A stretch of DNA of 64,000 nucleotides from Symbiodinium microadriaticum (Eukaryota > Sar > Dinophyceae > Suessiales > Symbiodiniaceae), in the NCBI GenBank assembly GCA_001939145.1, contig LSRX01000283.1, positions 209,397-273,396 on the forward strand, in the 5' to 3' direction. Position 1 is the stretch's first letter. Each line of letters opens with the position of its first letter. The position numbers and the translations under genes were made by a program. The notes below the pieces were generated by a model, which worked only from the letters and a program-made list of their open reading frames with translations, was not told where the DNA came from and did no database searches. This document shows positions 40,906 through 51,907 of the stretch, piece by piece.

Positions 40906-43224
40906 CTTTTTTGACTTTGCATTCGCGGAACCGTCCCCTGGTCACATGCGCGGCACTGGTGACACGCCGTGTGAAACGACGCGGCTAAGCTAGAGCTGTG
41001 AAAAAACACATCACCAAAGGAAGGCTGAGTAGCCCTGTACAAGAGCACTAACTGGAGTGAAGATTCACTCATGGTTCGGCNACAAAGACAGAAGCCAGAA
41101 CACTCTGGAATCTAAGGATGCAAACACACATCTGCACACAATATGAAAACTTCGAAACCGAGCTTTGCAAACTGTACAACCTGGGTTCAACCCCCCAACC
41201 CGCCCCTGCGGGGTGTGCTCACGGCTTCCACCATTCCTCTTATTGCTTTCGACAATATTTTCTTGTCAGCTGCGAACAACATTTTTTGCATCTCGCATGA
41301 TCCAGTCAGGGTTCTTGGCCTTGATGGGGTGGAACACTTCCACAGAAGGAGACTCTTGGTGTTGACATCGATTTGCCGCATGTTATGTAAGGTCTGGACT
41401 TGTCCGAGCCATCACCCAAGCTCGGGTATCAGGTGTTGGTTCGAATGTCGTGCAGGCATGTGCAAGTTCTTTCGCGGGCTTGTAGGTCCAGAGCTTGGTT
41501 GTTGTTGAGTGTGAGTTGACTTCTTCACATTGTATTGTCTTAGGTCCAGCTAAACAGGCATCGGCAGTGCCAAGGATTTCACCTGTACACTGACGCTTCC
41601 GTAGAAGGGAAGTTGTGGAGTACGTGCCATGGTGTATTACTCGGACATTGCTGTGAGCTGAACTTGTAAGCAAGCTCAAAGGAGGATATGGGCTTCATTT
41701 ACAGATGGAACCTTCGCGTCGATCCATGGAATCATCCGCCTTTGTCACAACTGCATCCTGTTTTCTGCGAGAACCAAGCAGCAGTTCTGGCATTGAACGA
41801 ATCCAGGTCAGACGCCCCAATGGTCAAGAGCTTTTTGACAAAACTTGCAGCGTCGAACAGACGTTGAACTCTTTTTGCCGGATGAAGTGGCTCTCTTTCG
41901 ATGCCACTGATCTTGATTAGGGGATGTCAGCATTGCTGGGCACATTGCAAAGAGATATGGAGAAGTTTTGCAGATTGATTTGATGTGAGCTTTTGACAAC
42001 AGTGCCCCCAGTGTGAAATGAAAAAGCTTCAGTCCGCGACAACGTGCAGTGTTTGGCTTACGTGCTGGAAGCAGTAAAGAGCCCTGGAAGGGTGTGCAGA
42101 TTGATCTGATGCGAGCGTGGTGCCCCTAGTATAAAATGAAAAGAGCGTTTGCATTATTAGAGTGTGTGTTTGATAGATTGATTTCACATATTCGCATCTC
42201 GATATGGCAAGTAGTTTGTAAACATGCATCAGGTAAGTTTTTCAAACCTGTGCTGTTTGCAAGCTTGATGTGTGCGCCCCCTGTGTGGCGAACCATCAAG
42301 CCTTTTTCCACTATTACCACCAGTTTCTGGCAGATTGTTTTATTTTGTAGCATGCGTCGCGATCGATTCGGCAGCTTTCGGTCGCAGGATAACTTGTCGC
42401 CCCAATCCCGATATGCTAAAGCACGACCAACTTGCGAGAAACCTCCGTCGCAAACAGTGGAATGGTTTCTTCTCAACCAGGATATTGCCTGTAGCCAGCT
42501 GCGGCTCAGGGATGTTGAGGAGCCAAGAACAGTCGGCACCGAACCGAGTCGAATGCGGAAGGCCGAGTCCAAACCGAAGCCAAAATCAGCCGTGGTTTTG
42601 TTTGCTGGCCGCTGGGCTTTCTTGAACTTGTGCACATGACTTTGGCACTGCGGCAACCTATTGCAAAAGAATCATCGAGGGGAGCGAAAGGGGAGCGTGG
42701 GGCAGGAGGCCGAGATAAATATCATTTTCAAGAGACTCCGATAGCTGCCTGCAAAGGTTGCGAGGATCGCCGGATGTTGGAGTTATACACGCATACACCT
42801 TGCTTTTTGAATAGTATTGCAAGTCATGGATCTTCATCAATTGGACAGTTGCATGTTGTGACCGTGACCAAGCCGTGCAAGCATTCTTTCAATGCAGTTG
42901 ACTGTCAGTGTTGTGGACACTCATGTGTCAGAAGGAATCAAGGCTTCGGCATGAGATTAGAGTTTTTGGGAATTAGGGTTTTTGGCTTTGGCTAGGTTTA
43001 GGGCTTTGCGGCTTAGCGGTTTGATTTGCAAGCTATGTAGTTTCATTTTCCATTAGCAAGGGTTCTTGTGTGCTGCTGCCACACGTGTGCTCGACGAAGG
43101 TTTACATGTTGAAAATTGGTGTTGTGCTGCTTTTGACTGAAATCAATCTTTGCTGCTCATCTTGCCTATGTCAAAATTCCGCAACGCTGGCTGGAGTGCA
43201 GATTGTCGTTGCGGCATGTCATGA
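38586..43224. other. Region without a confidently supported gene
   Basis: There is one undetermined base at 41081 and a GA tract at 40880-40905. Imperfect direct repeats lie at about 41972-42025 and 42098-42148 (CAGATTGATYTGATGYGAGC...AAATGAAAA). A 72-codon plus frame at 41705-41920 contains the mildly protein-like stretch IQVRRPNGQELFDKTCSVEQ, but no family is recognisable. At 42136-42639 both strands are open for about 500 bases with no domain visible. Confidence 0.45.
41972..42148 (+). repeat. Pair of imperfect direct repeats
   Basis: Copies at about 41972-42025 and 42098-42148 share CAGATTGATYTGATGYGAGC, a CCC-AGT word and AAATGAAAA. They are about 126 bases apart. Confidence 0.6.
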
Positions 43225-43394
43225 TTGTTTGTGGGCGGAAGGATGGGCAATGTGTCTTCCTTGAAAGCCGGTGAAAGAGTGTTCACCGAACAAACAACAA
43301 ACGAGAAGCAACAACGTGCTGTGACCGTTCAGATTCCTGAATCAGATTGGACATGCATGGAGGATTATCGTGGCGATCCGGGCAAGGACCTGCC

Positions 43395-44057
43395 ATGTTT
43401 CGTGGTTATCTGTTTGGCAGTTTAGCCTGCCTGGCAAGCAGAGCAGCAGTCCTTGATTGCAGTCAATTGGATCCATCCGAGCCTCTGGCAGTTTGCTGTG
43501 ATGCGCAGTCTGCCTGGTCATCGATGGAATCTGCCGGTGGTTGCGGGGGTAGTGGTGCCTCCTCGGAGCAATGCTCTGCAGCTTCAAGTTTGTGCCAGCA
43601 GTGCAGAATGGCTGTTGCAGTCCACGCACATGCCGACAGTGACAACAGTGCCGCGGAAGGGGCACAGCTGTCATCGCTGGGAATAGGCTTCTTGGAGGTT
43701 CAGTGTGCGCTGCCACGGTGGCAGGATTCGTGCCACAACTCCATAGCCGATCTCGGATTCGGAGTTCTCCTCGTTGCAGGAGGTGTCCTGATGCTCCTTG
43801 CAATCGGAGGGCTCATGTTGTTCGATTGGCGCGTGTTACCCTGGTTGGTATCGCGGGGGGTGATGTCTGGCACGCTCTCAGCATCATGGCGGCCCCACGC
43901 AGCCCCAGAGAAAGTCGGCCAGCCCGGCCCACAGCAGAACAAAACAAGCTCCGTGAACCTTGTGGAGCCTTGTGGCCGGCCCAGGCCACAGCTGGAGCGG
44001 TGCAACGTCGGCCCGGGCTCTCAGGAAATTTCCTCAAGTCACTTTAAAATGTGCTAA
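43395..44057 (+). CDS. Hypothetical secreted or membrane protein, cysteine-containing
   Basis: The frame beginning at the ATG at 43395 encodes 220 residues with an N-terminal hydrophobic stretch (MFRGYLFGSLACLASRAAVLD). A region with about ten cysteines follows (CC, CGGSG, CQQC). Near residues 120-140 is a strong membrane helix (FGVLLVAGGVLMLLAIGGLML). The overlapping frames lack this organisation, so I prefer this one. Just upstream, 43241-43425 is open from an ATG with an MGNVSS start typical of N-myristoylated proteins. It could be an earlier exon whose GGCAAG end leads into this block, which would change the N-terminus. No family is recognised. The 3' end is also uncertain, since the last 60 residues look low-information. 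It is the first member of the plus-strand cluster. Confidence 0.4.
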   Translation: MFRGYLFGSLACLASRAAVLDCSQLDPSEPLAVCCDAQSAWSSMESAGGCGGSGASSEQCSAASSLCQQCRMAVAVHAHADSDNSAAEGAQLSSLGIGFLEVQCALPRWQDSCHNSIADLGFGVLLVAGGVLMLLAIGGLMLFDWRVLPWLVSRGVMSGTLSASWRPHAAPEKVGQPGPQQNKTSSVNLVEPCGRPRPQLERCNVGPGSQEISSSHFKMC

Positions 44058-45784
44058 ATGTGCAAGACATAGATGCCTTTTGCCCAAGGTGTTGCAGATG
44101 CTCTGCGTTTGGCTGCAGCAGTTCCTATCGAAACCACTCCGCAGAAGCTGGGAGGCTCTTGAAACCGTCGAGATCCAAATCCGCGATCGAAGTCATAAGT
44201 CAGGCATGGCACTTGCTCGGGCGCTTCGTCATGTGTTCCTTTGCAGTGCCTTCGCCGCTGTCGGGCTTCGGTTGGCAAGGGCCTTGCTGTAACATGGCAC
44301 TGAGCGTTGCGAGCCCACCGTCGGACTCAGGTCATGGTCGCTGCTCCGGTTTTCCTGGCAGGGGCCAGGGGCCGCAGGTCCATGCCCCTGTGAAGCCGAA
44401 GTGTGCATCAAGTGCAGTCTTTTGGGCACTTCTAGGCAGGAGCAGCTCATCGGAGCGATACCGGAAATCCTCCTATGCTTGCTTCCTCTCTTTTGGTGCG
44501 TCGGCAACTCGTTCAATCCCCCGTCAGGTGGGACAGGCAGCACTAGGATCTGGAAAAAGACTGCTCCAGGTCTTCGCGACGCGGAAGTCTTCTGACGATG
44601 GTGTCCAAACCTCAACATCAGGAGAGACTTTGAACAGCATGGAAATCAACGGTGTTTTGTCCGAAATAAGTCACTAATTAAGGCTCCATTGACACTCGCC
44701 TTTTGGGGTCCTGGTCGAAGGCCCTTTTCCGACAGTCTCCAGCAAAATCTGTGTCCATGTAACCATTCCCAGTCCAGGTGTCCAAGATTCACAACCTACG
44801 CGGTACTCACAGTGGGCACCGAATTGCACCTGGCCAGACCTAGTTGGATCGTGTATTCGGACAACGAAACGATGAAGAACTTAATCGTTCGCTGCTTGGT
44901 TTTCAGGTACAGCACCTTGGCGCCTGGCTTGCAGTGTTTCGCAGATATCCGTCGTCCATCACCGAATTCTACAAAAAGCAACCTGCAGGTGCTGTCCTAT
45001 GCTGTCGCTACAGCTCCGTGCCACTTCGCAGCGTGGAAGCCTGTCGTGGCGAGGGCCTTTGTCACAAGGCTTCGTTCGATTGGCAACCACGCCCTGTTGG
45101 CCAGTTCTATTGTGCTGGAGTCCTGGTCGCTGTCGTGAGATGCTACTCCGCAGTACTCGCTCGGACCTCAAGCCGAAAAGAGAAGCTTGCTGTTCTTGCG
45201 GGACCAGGAACCAGTGAGATGGCCTGATTGCAAGGTGGAGTAACCAAGTGAACCCACGGTGGATGCTGTGAGATCTGTGAGTACGTGTCAAGGCCTTGCG
45301 GCTGCAAGATGCAGCAACCGGTGCTTTCCGCAGGGTGCTCCCCCAGGTGCTCACACGTTGTTTCGGAGCGCAAGTGGGAGCATTGCCAGCCAGGCCGATT
45401 GTGACCTGGGAGCCGTTGCTGAAGGCACCGAATGGCAGACAACAAGGCATAATCAACATGCCCAGCATGATCATTGCAAGAGGCGACATTCACTGCAGCA
45501 TTGATGGCGAGGACATGGGAAGTGCAGAGAGATACAACATTATCGCCGCGAGTGATTCAGTGGGAAAGACTTGTGACTACTGTGCAGTTTTAGCTGATGT
45601 CTACATCTGCAAGCCGATGTTTGAAAAGGGTCTTTGCCTCAAACGTTGTTTATCTTGGTACTCGGCATGTTGTTTCAAAGCTGAATAATCTCTCTCGGTG
45701 CGTGCCTCGAGTGAGTAGTGAGGATTCCACTGCGCATGTTTTTTTCTCCGGGAATTTCATTCATCTAATTTGGATTGCTTGCAG
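44058..45784 (+). other. Unresolved stretch, possible exons
   Basis: Several plus frames are open but none is decisive. 45392-45640 has a protein-like frame (PSMIIARGDIHCSIDGEDMG, then ERYNIIAASDSVGKTCDYCA) and may be an exon of a gene upstream of, or joined to, the LicD-type gene. 44051-44677 and 44689-45138 are also open but have mixed composition. No domain was identified. The stretch ends in a pyrimidine-containing acceptor, TTGGATTGCTTGCAG, at 45784. Confidence 0.35.
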
Positions 45785-45790
45785 ACTCTC

Positions 45791-46879
45791 ATGGATGTGC
45801 GGGACGCTGGATATGGCACTTCAGGTGAGGCCCTCTCGACGGATCTCCTTACCTCGCTACAGACTGCGCTGCCACCTCCGTCTCTCCAGAACAGACTTCT
45901 TGCCCTTCTCTTGTTTGTCGAAGAGAAGCTAGGTGAAGCAGGTATCCCATACTGGGTGACTGGTGGGACGCTTCTTGGTGCTGTGCGTCACAAGGGTTTT
46001 ATTCCCCACGATGATGACGTGGACATCGAGTTGCTTGAGGAGGATCTGCCTCGTGCGCAGGATGCTTTGGGAGAGATTGGTCGCAGCTTTCGCGGACTCG
46101 GACACTGGCCCGGCAGCAGCGTGGCCATGGGGCGCTTTTTCTGCTGGGGACGCGATGGACGATTTTCCGAGTCTGTTGATGTGTTTCTGCGAGAGCGCCG
46201 CCCCCTCCAACAACTTGCCGAATTTCCATCCGATGAAGAGATCTTTCCATTGGTGCGACTGCCGTTTCACAATCTTCTGGTTCCTGCCCCCCAGAATGCT
46301 GCTAGCTTTCTTTCGCGTTGTTACGGGAGCAAGTGGGCAAGTGACGTGGTCGTTTGGAGCCATTCGTCTCGCACGCGGAAGCTGCTGAATGTGGGGCTTG
46401 CTTCCTACCTTGAAGCCGTTGATGAAGTCGGATACCAACCTCCTCGGGTAGTCGCCGTGGATTCAGCAGTCAGGAGCCTGTCTGCAGTCGGACTGGACAG
46501 CCCAGGCAACCTACAGGAGAATCTGTGGAATAGCTTGGGCTGGGCATCGCCCATGCCTCTAGACTGGAATGGGGAAGATGCAGACGGTGCATTGGGTCTA
46601 CTTGGGTTGGAAGTGCAGTATTGGCCCTTCCATGCCTGTGCTTCGGGCTCTGATTTGCAGGTGTGGCTTCAGGCCGCGGCCGAGGATGCAAAGATGAGGG
46701 TCATGAAGCAGATTGAAAGTCGCACAGGCTGTTTCCTCGAGCTGATATCATGCAAGATGGAGACGGACACAGCGTGCGGCCTCGAGTTTCCGCTCGTCGA
46801 TCAGAGAGCGTTGAGAGCCGTAGGCACAGCTGCGGAGCTTGCAGCTGTTGAGCCTGCCTTTCGTGACTTGATTTCCTGA
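45791..46879 (+). CDS. LicD/fukutin-type nucleotidyltransferase-fold protein
   Basis: A 362-residue frame. Residues 34-80 hold the hallmark of the LicD family: a helix, then [20 protein letters not shown] (54-73) and DDDVDIE (74-80). In this family the GG and the acidic DDDVD cluster form the active site of a nucleotidyltransferase fold. Members include bacterial LicD (phosphocholine transfer) and animal fukutin/FKRP (ribitol-5-phosphate transfer to glycans). The substrate here is unknown. Aromatic-rich and Cys-containing segments continue to the C-terminus, with no obvious membrane helix. The ATG lies six bases after an AG acceptor (TTGCTTGCAG at 45784), so I take it as the start. That acceptor could be a spliced-leader addition site, or an internal exon edge if exons lie upstream. 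The frame is uninterrupted to its stop, and the K+ channel gene follows on the same strand. Confidence 0.82.
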   Translation: MDVRDAGYGTSGEALSTDLLTSLQTALPPPSLQNRLLALLLFVEEKLGEAGIPYWVTGGTLLGAVRHKGFIPHDDDVDIELLEEDLPRAQDALGEIGRSFRGLGHWPGSSVAMGRFFCWGRDGRFSESVDVFLRERRPLQQLAEFPSDEEIFPLVRLPFHNLLVPAPQNAASFLSRCYGSKWASDVVVWSHSSRTRKLLNVGLASYLEAVDEVGYQPPRVVAVDSAVRSLSAVGLDSPGNLQENLWNSLGWASPMPLDWNGEDADGALGLLGLEVQYWPFHACASGSDLQVWLQAAAEDAKMRVMKQIESRTGCFLELISCKMETDTACGLEFPLVDQRALRAVGTAAELAAVEPAFRDLIS

Positions 46880-47480
46880 GACTGGCGTGGCCTTGGCCAT
46901 ACCAGCCCCAGGTCAACGTCTGACAAGGTCGAAAACCTGCAGTCGAAGCGACTCGGTGGTGCTCTGTTCTTCCCTATATATACGATGAATGCCTACGCAC
47001 AGGCGAGGCAGAAGCGGAGTGATCGAACCCGAGATCCAAAATGAAGGACGACCCCTGCATCCAGGGATTTCCCGGATGCCGGACCATCGGCTTAACAAGA
47101 AGACTCCACGTGTGCACAAACATAAGGAGGACATACTAGCACTTGAGCAAGTCGACCGAAAAAGGCGAGACACCCTGCAACCGCATTTCAGGCGAACCTC
47201 GGCAGCAAAATTCTTGCATTGACCTGCTTTATCAGGAGCTTCCTGACGCCGCTAAACCCTCTCTGACAGAGGCAGGGTGAACTGCTCCGCACCACAATCT
47301 TTTGCCAAAGCAGCCATAATTTTCTGTTCAGGATTCGTGGATCAGCAGTGCTTCCCATGAAGTCTTTTGCATCGGCTGGGATGTTTATATGTAGATATAT
47401 AATGTATCAACAGAATGTATGTATGCATTCCTGCATGCAGGCGTGTATGTATATATACGTACATGTGTATATATACATAT

Positions 47481-47517
<37 letters not shown>

Positions 47518-47615
47518 AACATATATGTATATGTGCGTGCGTGCCGGTATATGTATATGTATACATACAAAGGTGTGCGAAGGGGTGTCGTGGGTCCGGA
47601 CGAGCTGCCCCAGCC
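46880..47615. other. Intergenic spacer with TA/GTATAT microsatellite
   Basis: From the LicD stop to the channel start there is no gene. A TATATA/TGTATA microsatellite occupies about 47383-47575. It happens to be open in the frame of the following gene, but the Tyr/Ile/Cys-rich extension is not credible protein. Confidence 0.7.
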
Positions 47616-49712
47616 ATGCAGCAGCCTCTTCAAGAGAGGAGGCCGTACCTGGGCGGACTCGCCCGGAACCCGCTGCTGGAGTCAACGGATGCATCGCAAG
47701 AGACCGGCACCAGCGTGTTGTACCTCCTGGACTTCATGCAGAAGGTTGAGGTGTTCCAGAACCTGTCCGAGGATGAGCTTCTTCAGCTGGCAGAAGCATT
47801 CACTAGCCAGCATGCTGAAGACGGGGAGAAGTTGGTTCAGGAGGGCGATGAAGGGAGCGAGCTCTTCTTCATCGAGTCAGGGACCGTTTCGGTTCGCACA
47901 GAGGAGCGTGAGCTGACGAGACTGAGTCAGGGCCAGTACTTCGGAGAGACTGCCCTGGTGGAGAAGGCGCCCCGAAACGCATCGGTCTATGCCGTCGGAG
48001 ATGTTCGGCTTCGAGTCCTCACCAGAGATCACTTCGAGATGTTCGATCTGCACCGAAAGTTGCATCTGGAGCTGAAGCATGCAAACATGACAAATGGCTT
48101 ACAGGAACTCCTCGGCGACTTGGTGACCTTACGAACGTTTCTGAAGGCAGTGGCTTTGCTTGGAGGCTACTTACTTCTGGCCATCCTTCTCTTCTCAAGC
48201 CTTGAAGGCTGGAGTTGGGTTGACTGCGTGTACTTTGCCGTCATAACCTTGATGACTGTGGGCTACGGCGACTTTGCGCCGAAGCACTGGGGCTCCAGGT
48301 TGCTGCTCGTGTTCTTCGTTTTGATTTCGCTTGTCATTGTCGCAACAAGCATCGGGGAGTTCCTGGAAGGTCTCGTGACCCTGGAAATTCGAAACGAGCG
48401 TGCACGGAAGGCCCTGCAGCTAAAGCAAGCACGGGTGGGCGTCTTTGACAAGCTGGGGCAAAAGAAAGCTTGGCGGCGGAAGGCCTTGGGATGCTTGGCC
48501 GCCCTTGTCACTCTGCTCGGCGTCAGTTCAGGGATTGCGCGAATTGCTGTGCAAAACTGTGCGACATGGGCTGACGCGCTGTATTTCAGTGTTGTTACCT
48601 TATCAACCATCGGCTACGGTGATCTGACTCCGATTGCAGAGCCTGGAAGCAGAGTCGTCATTGGAATCCTGGCTCGGAGATGCGTGAGCTTTTCTATTGT
48701 TGTAGGTCGTGGCGATAACTGATTCCTGTGTATAGTGGGTGCTTATGAGGCTGCTCGTGAAGCGTGAACAGAGCAGAAGCCGGAAATGCTGCAAATGCGA
48801 CCCTGTCTTACGGTGCAGTTTATTGCGGCAAGAACTGATTCGGAACAGAATATGATCTGTTAAGAAGTGGAAGAGCGACGAAGACAAGGGAGCCAGAGCA
48901 TTTCTTTGGAAGACATCGGTAGTTAGACAAACGTAGATGGAGCAGAGCTGATGAGAAGAAGCCCAGCAGAAGAGGCCTCATCCCTAATGCTATTGGTGAT
49001 GGAGCGGGACAGTGAATAGAAACAGAGGAGGAGTGAAGTGGAGGCATGCGAATCAGTTAGTTTGTTTCGTGTTAAGCCTTTCAGCGCCGCCGCAGGATTT
49101 CTGGCCTTGCTTGGGGTGCCTGTTTTCGGTATAGTCCTGGCCAAGATTGTGGAGATTGCTTATGGAAGAGCCAAGAGTAACAGCATGCCGTGCGTCGTCG
49201 GTGGACTCACAAACGAGAAGTTCGATGAGCTCGTAGATTTCACGGACAAGCTCTGGCGTGGAGGAGGCGCGAGGGGAGTTGGTTCCTGGCCTAGCCTTAG
49301 CAACCAAACAAGGGCCCGACTGTGATAGCGAGCCGAGTTTGTTGCTCCCGCATCTTGGTCTCTTTTTTGTCGTACGTTCCTTTTGCAGACAGGCTACAAT
49401 TCCCATCCTCAGCAAAGTCTGCGGGAGCAGATAACTCCTTTCGAGTTCCTGTGCTTCATCTTGACTCAGAACGAGACTGTCTCCCTGGATGAAATCAAGC
49501 TCATCATGGCAAATTTTTCTGAGCTTGACCTGACGAAGACGGGTCTGCTGGAGCAGCAGGACGTGGATGAATGGCTGAAGCGGGGCTCTTGCAACCCAGC
49601 TGGTTTCAGTGCCTCGTCCTCTCCGCGGAAGGGCAGAAAGTTGTCAGTCATGACAGCTATGCGATCCACTGCAAGCTCCAGCTCTGGCGGCTTAGGTTTA
49701 TCTCCAAGTTGA
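47616..49712 (+). CDS. Two-pore K+ channel with N-terminal cyclic-nucleotide-binding domain and C-terminal EF-hand
   Basis: Three exons. Exon 1 starts at the ATG at 47616 and ends near 48680. Residues 40-150 form a cyclic-nucleotide-binding domain with the phosphate-binding cassette GQYFGETAL...APRNASVYA (Arg120). It is followed by a helix at 173-195, the first pore TLMTVGYGDF (filter 214-219), a helix at 229-245, a helix at 290-306 and the second pore TLSTIGYGDL (331-336). Exon 2 (about 49080 to 49275) supplies the last membrane helix (GFLALLGVPVFGIVLAKIVE). Exon 3 starts at 49389 after TTTTGCAG and carries a degenerate EF-hand (DLTKTGLLEQQD) and a Ser-rich tail. Splice donors are uncertain: GT at 48684 breaks phase, while GA donors fit better. 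The family passes K+ across membranes. Gating by both cyclic nucleotide and Ca2+ is inferred from the domains only. The ATG follows AG by two bases. Confidence 0.85.
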
Positions 49713-50610
49713 CTGGCTGTTAGGTGTATTTATTTCTCTTGGACTCGCTGAGTCTGGTAGCCGATCGCTTAAAGCGACTTGGCTCGAAATCGCTCCCGTT
49801 CGCTATACGCACTGCGGAGCAACCGTGCAGCTGTCAGGCGGTGCGAAAGTTGGTTTTGTGAATGTGTGCGTCCAAGATTTGCAAGGCAGAGGAGAGCGCA
49901 AGGCGAGCCCAAGCTGTTGAAGGAGCCTCTGCGTGCGCCTGAAGACACAGCCAGTGCTTTCAGGTGTTGCTGGAGGTCTTGCGTAGCCGCTCCCATCAAG
50001 AAGGCACCGGGAGTCCTGGAGCGAAGTCTGGCAGTTTTGGCAGATTGAGTGGGCGCAGGAGCTGGCACCAGATCCTGCAACCGCTGTGGCGTGCCCTTGC
50101 TTGCCTTCGAGATGCTGCCCGGTACGCCACTTTCTCAACAGCCTAACACAGAAAGTCAGACTTAAAGTCCAGGTCGTACGACGGAAGCTCTCGGGACGAC
50201 GGATGCTGATCCGTGCCCGATCCTTGAGTGCAAGTTGTATCTCGAAAAAACTTGGATTGTTTGCACTTTCTGTTCTCGCTGAGTTCAGGTCGGCCTGGTA
50301 TCCGCTCTTGTTTCTGCGGTGGCTTCAGCCGTGGTCGTTCGAGCTGCAGTGGGTGAGGCTCGGCACCGAGCTCGCGCCGCAGTGTCCTGTGCTGGCAAGC
50401 GGCTGAAGCAGGCACCGGTTCAACAGCCATCTTCCTGCGGGGTGGCTCGCAACTCTACGACCAGTTGTTAGGGACTCAGGCTGAGGTCAGCATGGGCCGT
50501 TCTTGTTGTTGTCGTCGGCTTGCTACAGATACCAGCGCTGATTATGTGTATAGTTTCATTTCGTTTGCCAACAGAACTGATAGGCAAACTAGTCGAATGT
50601 AGTGTATATA
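49713..50610. other. Spacer after the channel gene
   Basis: No gene is supported. An open plus frame at 49779-50048 is Arg/Cys-rich without family character and may be 3' untranslated sequence. From about 50460 the sequence leads into the repeat block beginning at 50611. Confidence 0.5.
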
Positions 50611-51713
50611 ACACATGTAATGTGTGCAGGGACAAGCTCGTCGTACGACGCATATGCCGTAGCTGCTGCAGGCTTTGTGTCGCCCGACGATTTTTAGCTC
50701 TCTCCTAGATCTCCCGGTGTTGCCACGTCCTACTTGTCGGCCGACATCGCGACGGCAGTCGATGTTTTGCAGGCGGCCGTGGCTGCCGGCGAAGATGTGG
50801 CCGCACTTCGGCCGCTGGTCTGGGTTGCCCATCAAGCCCGGCACCCGCGGCCAGAACGGATGGGGCTACGTCGTCAGGATTGGCGCCCGCGTCTTCTAGG
50901 ACTGCGGGACGGCACCGGCTGACTTCCTCGACCTCTTTGCGGCGAGGCAAGGCCTTTATCTACGTGCTGGAGATCTTGGCACAGGTGCTCGCGCTTGTGA
51001 CGTTGGCCCGACGGCTTCCACAGAGATGGCTGGCGTTCATCGACAACGTCGCAGGCCAGTGGGCCTTCACCAAGGGCTACGGAAAAGACCCCGCGGGCAA
51101 CGGCTTGCGGCTTTCTGGGCTCCCCGACTTTCGTCGTGCCGTGCAAAGCCGCAGACGCTGGCGACGGTGGTCAAGGACCTCGACTTCGCCGTGAACGGCG
51201 GTGAACTTGGCGGTGTGAGGGGCTGCCGGCGCAGAGTGGGGTAGGGGAGCGCCAGGCGGGATGCAGAAAATGTCCCCGGAGCCGTACAGCCCAGCTCTGG
51301 CGAAGGCGACGGACCCGGCGCGATGCGCTTTCATACCACTCCAAAAAGAGGGTCTGTCCGTCGCACCATTTTGGGTAGCTCGTTGGGTGTCGAACTTGTC
51401 GTGTAACACATGTAATGTCTGCAGGGACACGTTCGTCGTACGACGCATATGCCGCAGCTGCTGAGGCTTTGCGCCGCCCGACGATTTTTAGCTCCCACCC
51501 TCTCCACCCCTTTTTGCCTGTTTGGTCCAAAGACTCGTGGGTCGTCGCTCGATGGAGGGCGACGGGCCGGGATGCAGAAAGCGTCCCCGGCGCCGTACAG
51601 CCCAGCACCTCTGACTGACGAAGGCGACGGAACGGCGCGATGCGCTCTATTACCACTTCAAAAAGCGTCGTACCATTTTGGATGGCTCGTCGGGTGTCGG
51701 TTCTATCGTGGCA
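50611..51713 (+). mobile_element. Decayed retroelement fragment with flanking A/B repeats
   Basis: Two repeat types frame a broken RNase H-like segment. Repeat A is at 50611-50701 and 51406-51494 (ACACATGTAATGTSTGCAGG ... CGACGATTTTTAGCTC). Repeat B is at 51256-51405 and 51566-51713 (GGGATGCAGAAA...CCATTTTGG). B runs directly into A at 51405/51406, so B-A is a unit, followed by a second B. Between A1 and B1, 50800-51200 carries the degraded coding region. The order A1, coding relic, B1-A2, B2 suggests a dispersed element inserted or duplicated into itself. Terminal repeats and target duplications are not established. Confidence 0.55.
50800..51200 (+). pseudogene. Retroelement RNase H-like domain, broken by frameshifts and a stop
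   Basis: Peptide fragments in successive frames match the layout of RNase H-like domains in dinoflagellate retroelements. The order is GQNGWGYVVRIGARVF, an in-frame TAG at 50897-50899, then DCGTAPADFLDLFAARQ. A frame change near 50945 leads to KAFIYVLEILAQVLALVTL, RWLAFIDNVAGQWAFTKGYG and KDP. Another frame change near 51105 leads to RLAAFWAPRL. The FIDNVAG and KGYG words correspond to the catalytic-Asp strand and the following helix in that family. Assignment to a specific retroelement class is not possible here. The breaks show it is inactive. Confidence 0.5.
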
Positions 51714-51907
51714 TGTCTATTACGTCTTTGTCCACCCAGGTGTTCCTTGGCGCCTTGCTGGGACCCATCTTGTTGATCAGCACACCGGCCAGCTGCTCAG
51801 ACGAGCATCGCTTGATTTTGAATAAGACTGTTCGGTCGAGCGCCCGAGTTTACACAGGCGAGCTGCAGATGGACCTGACCGACACACTTGAGGCTTGTCA
51901 AGTCTGA
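51713..51907 (+). CDS. Small ORF with signal-peptide-like start (tentative)
   Basis: A 64-residue frame from the ATG at 51713. It opens with a hydrophobic segment ending in a plausible cleavage motif (VFLGALLGPILLISTPASC), followed by a polar tail (DEHRLILNKTVRSSARVYTG). It begins right at the end of repeat B2, so it may be a first exon, a repeat-derived frame or chance. No family is recognised. Confidence 0.22.
   Translation: MSITSLSTQVFLGALLGPILLISTPASCSDEHRLILNKTVRSSARVYTGELQMDLTDTLEACQV

Noticed and set aside
47415-47615. In-frame N-terminal extension of the K+ channel
   Set aside because: It is made of the TA/GTATAT microsatellite (Tyr/Ile/Cys repeats). The ATG at 47616 right after AG is a better start.
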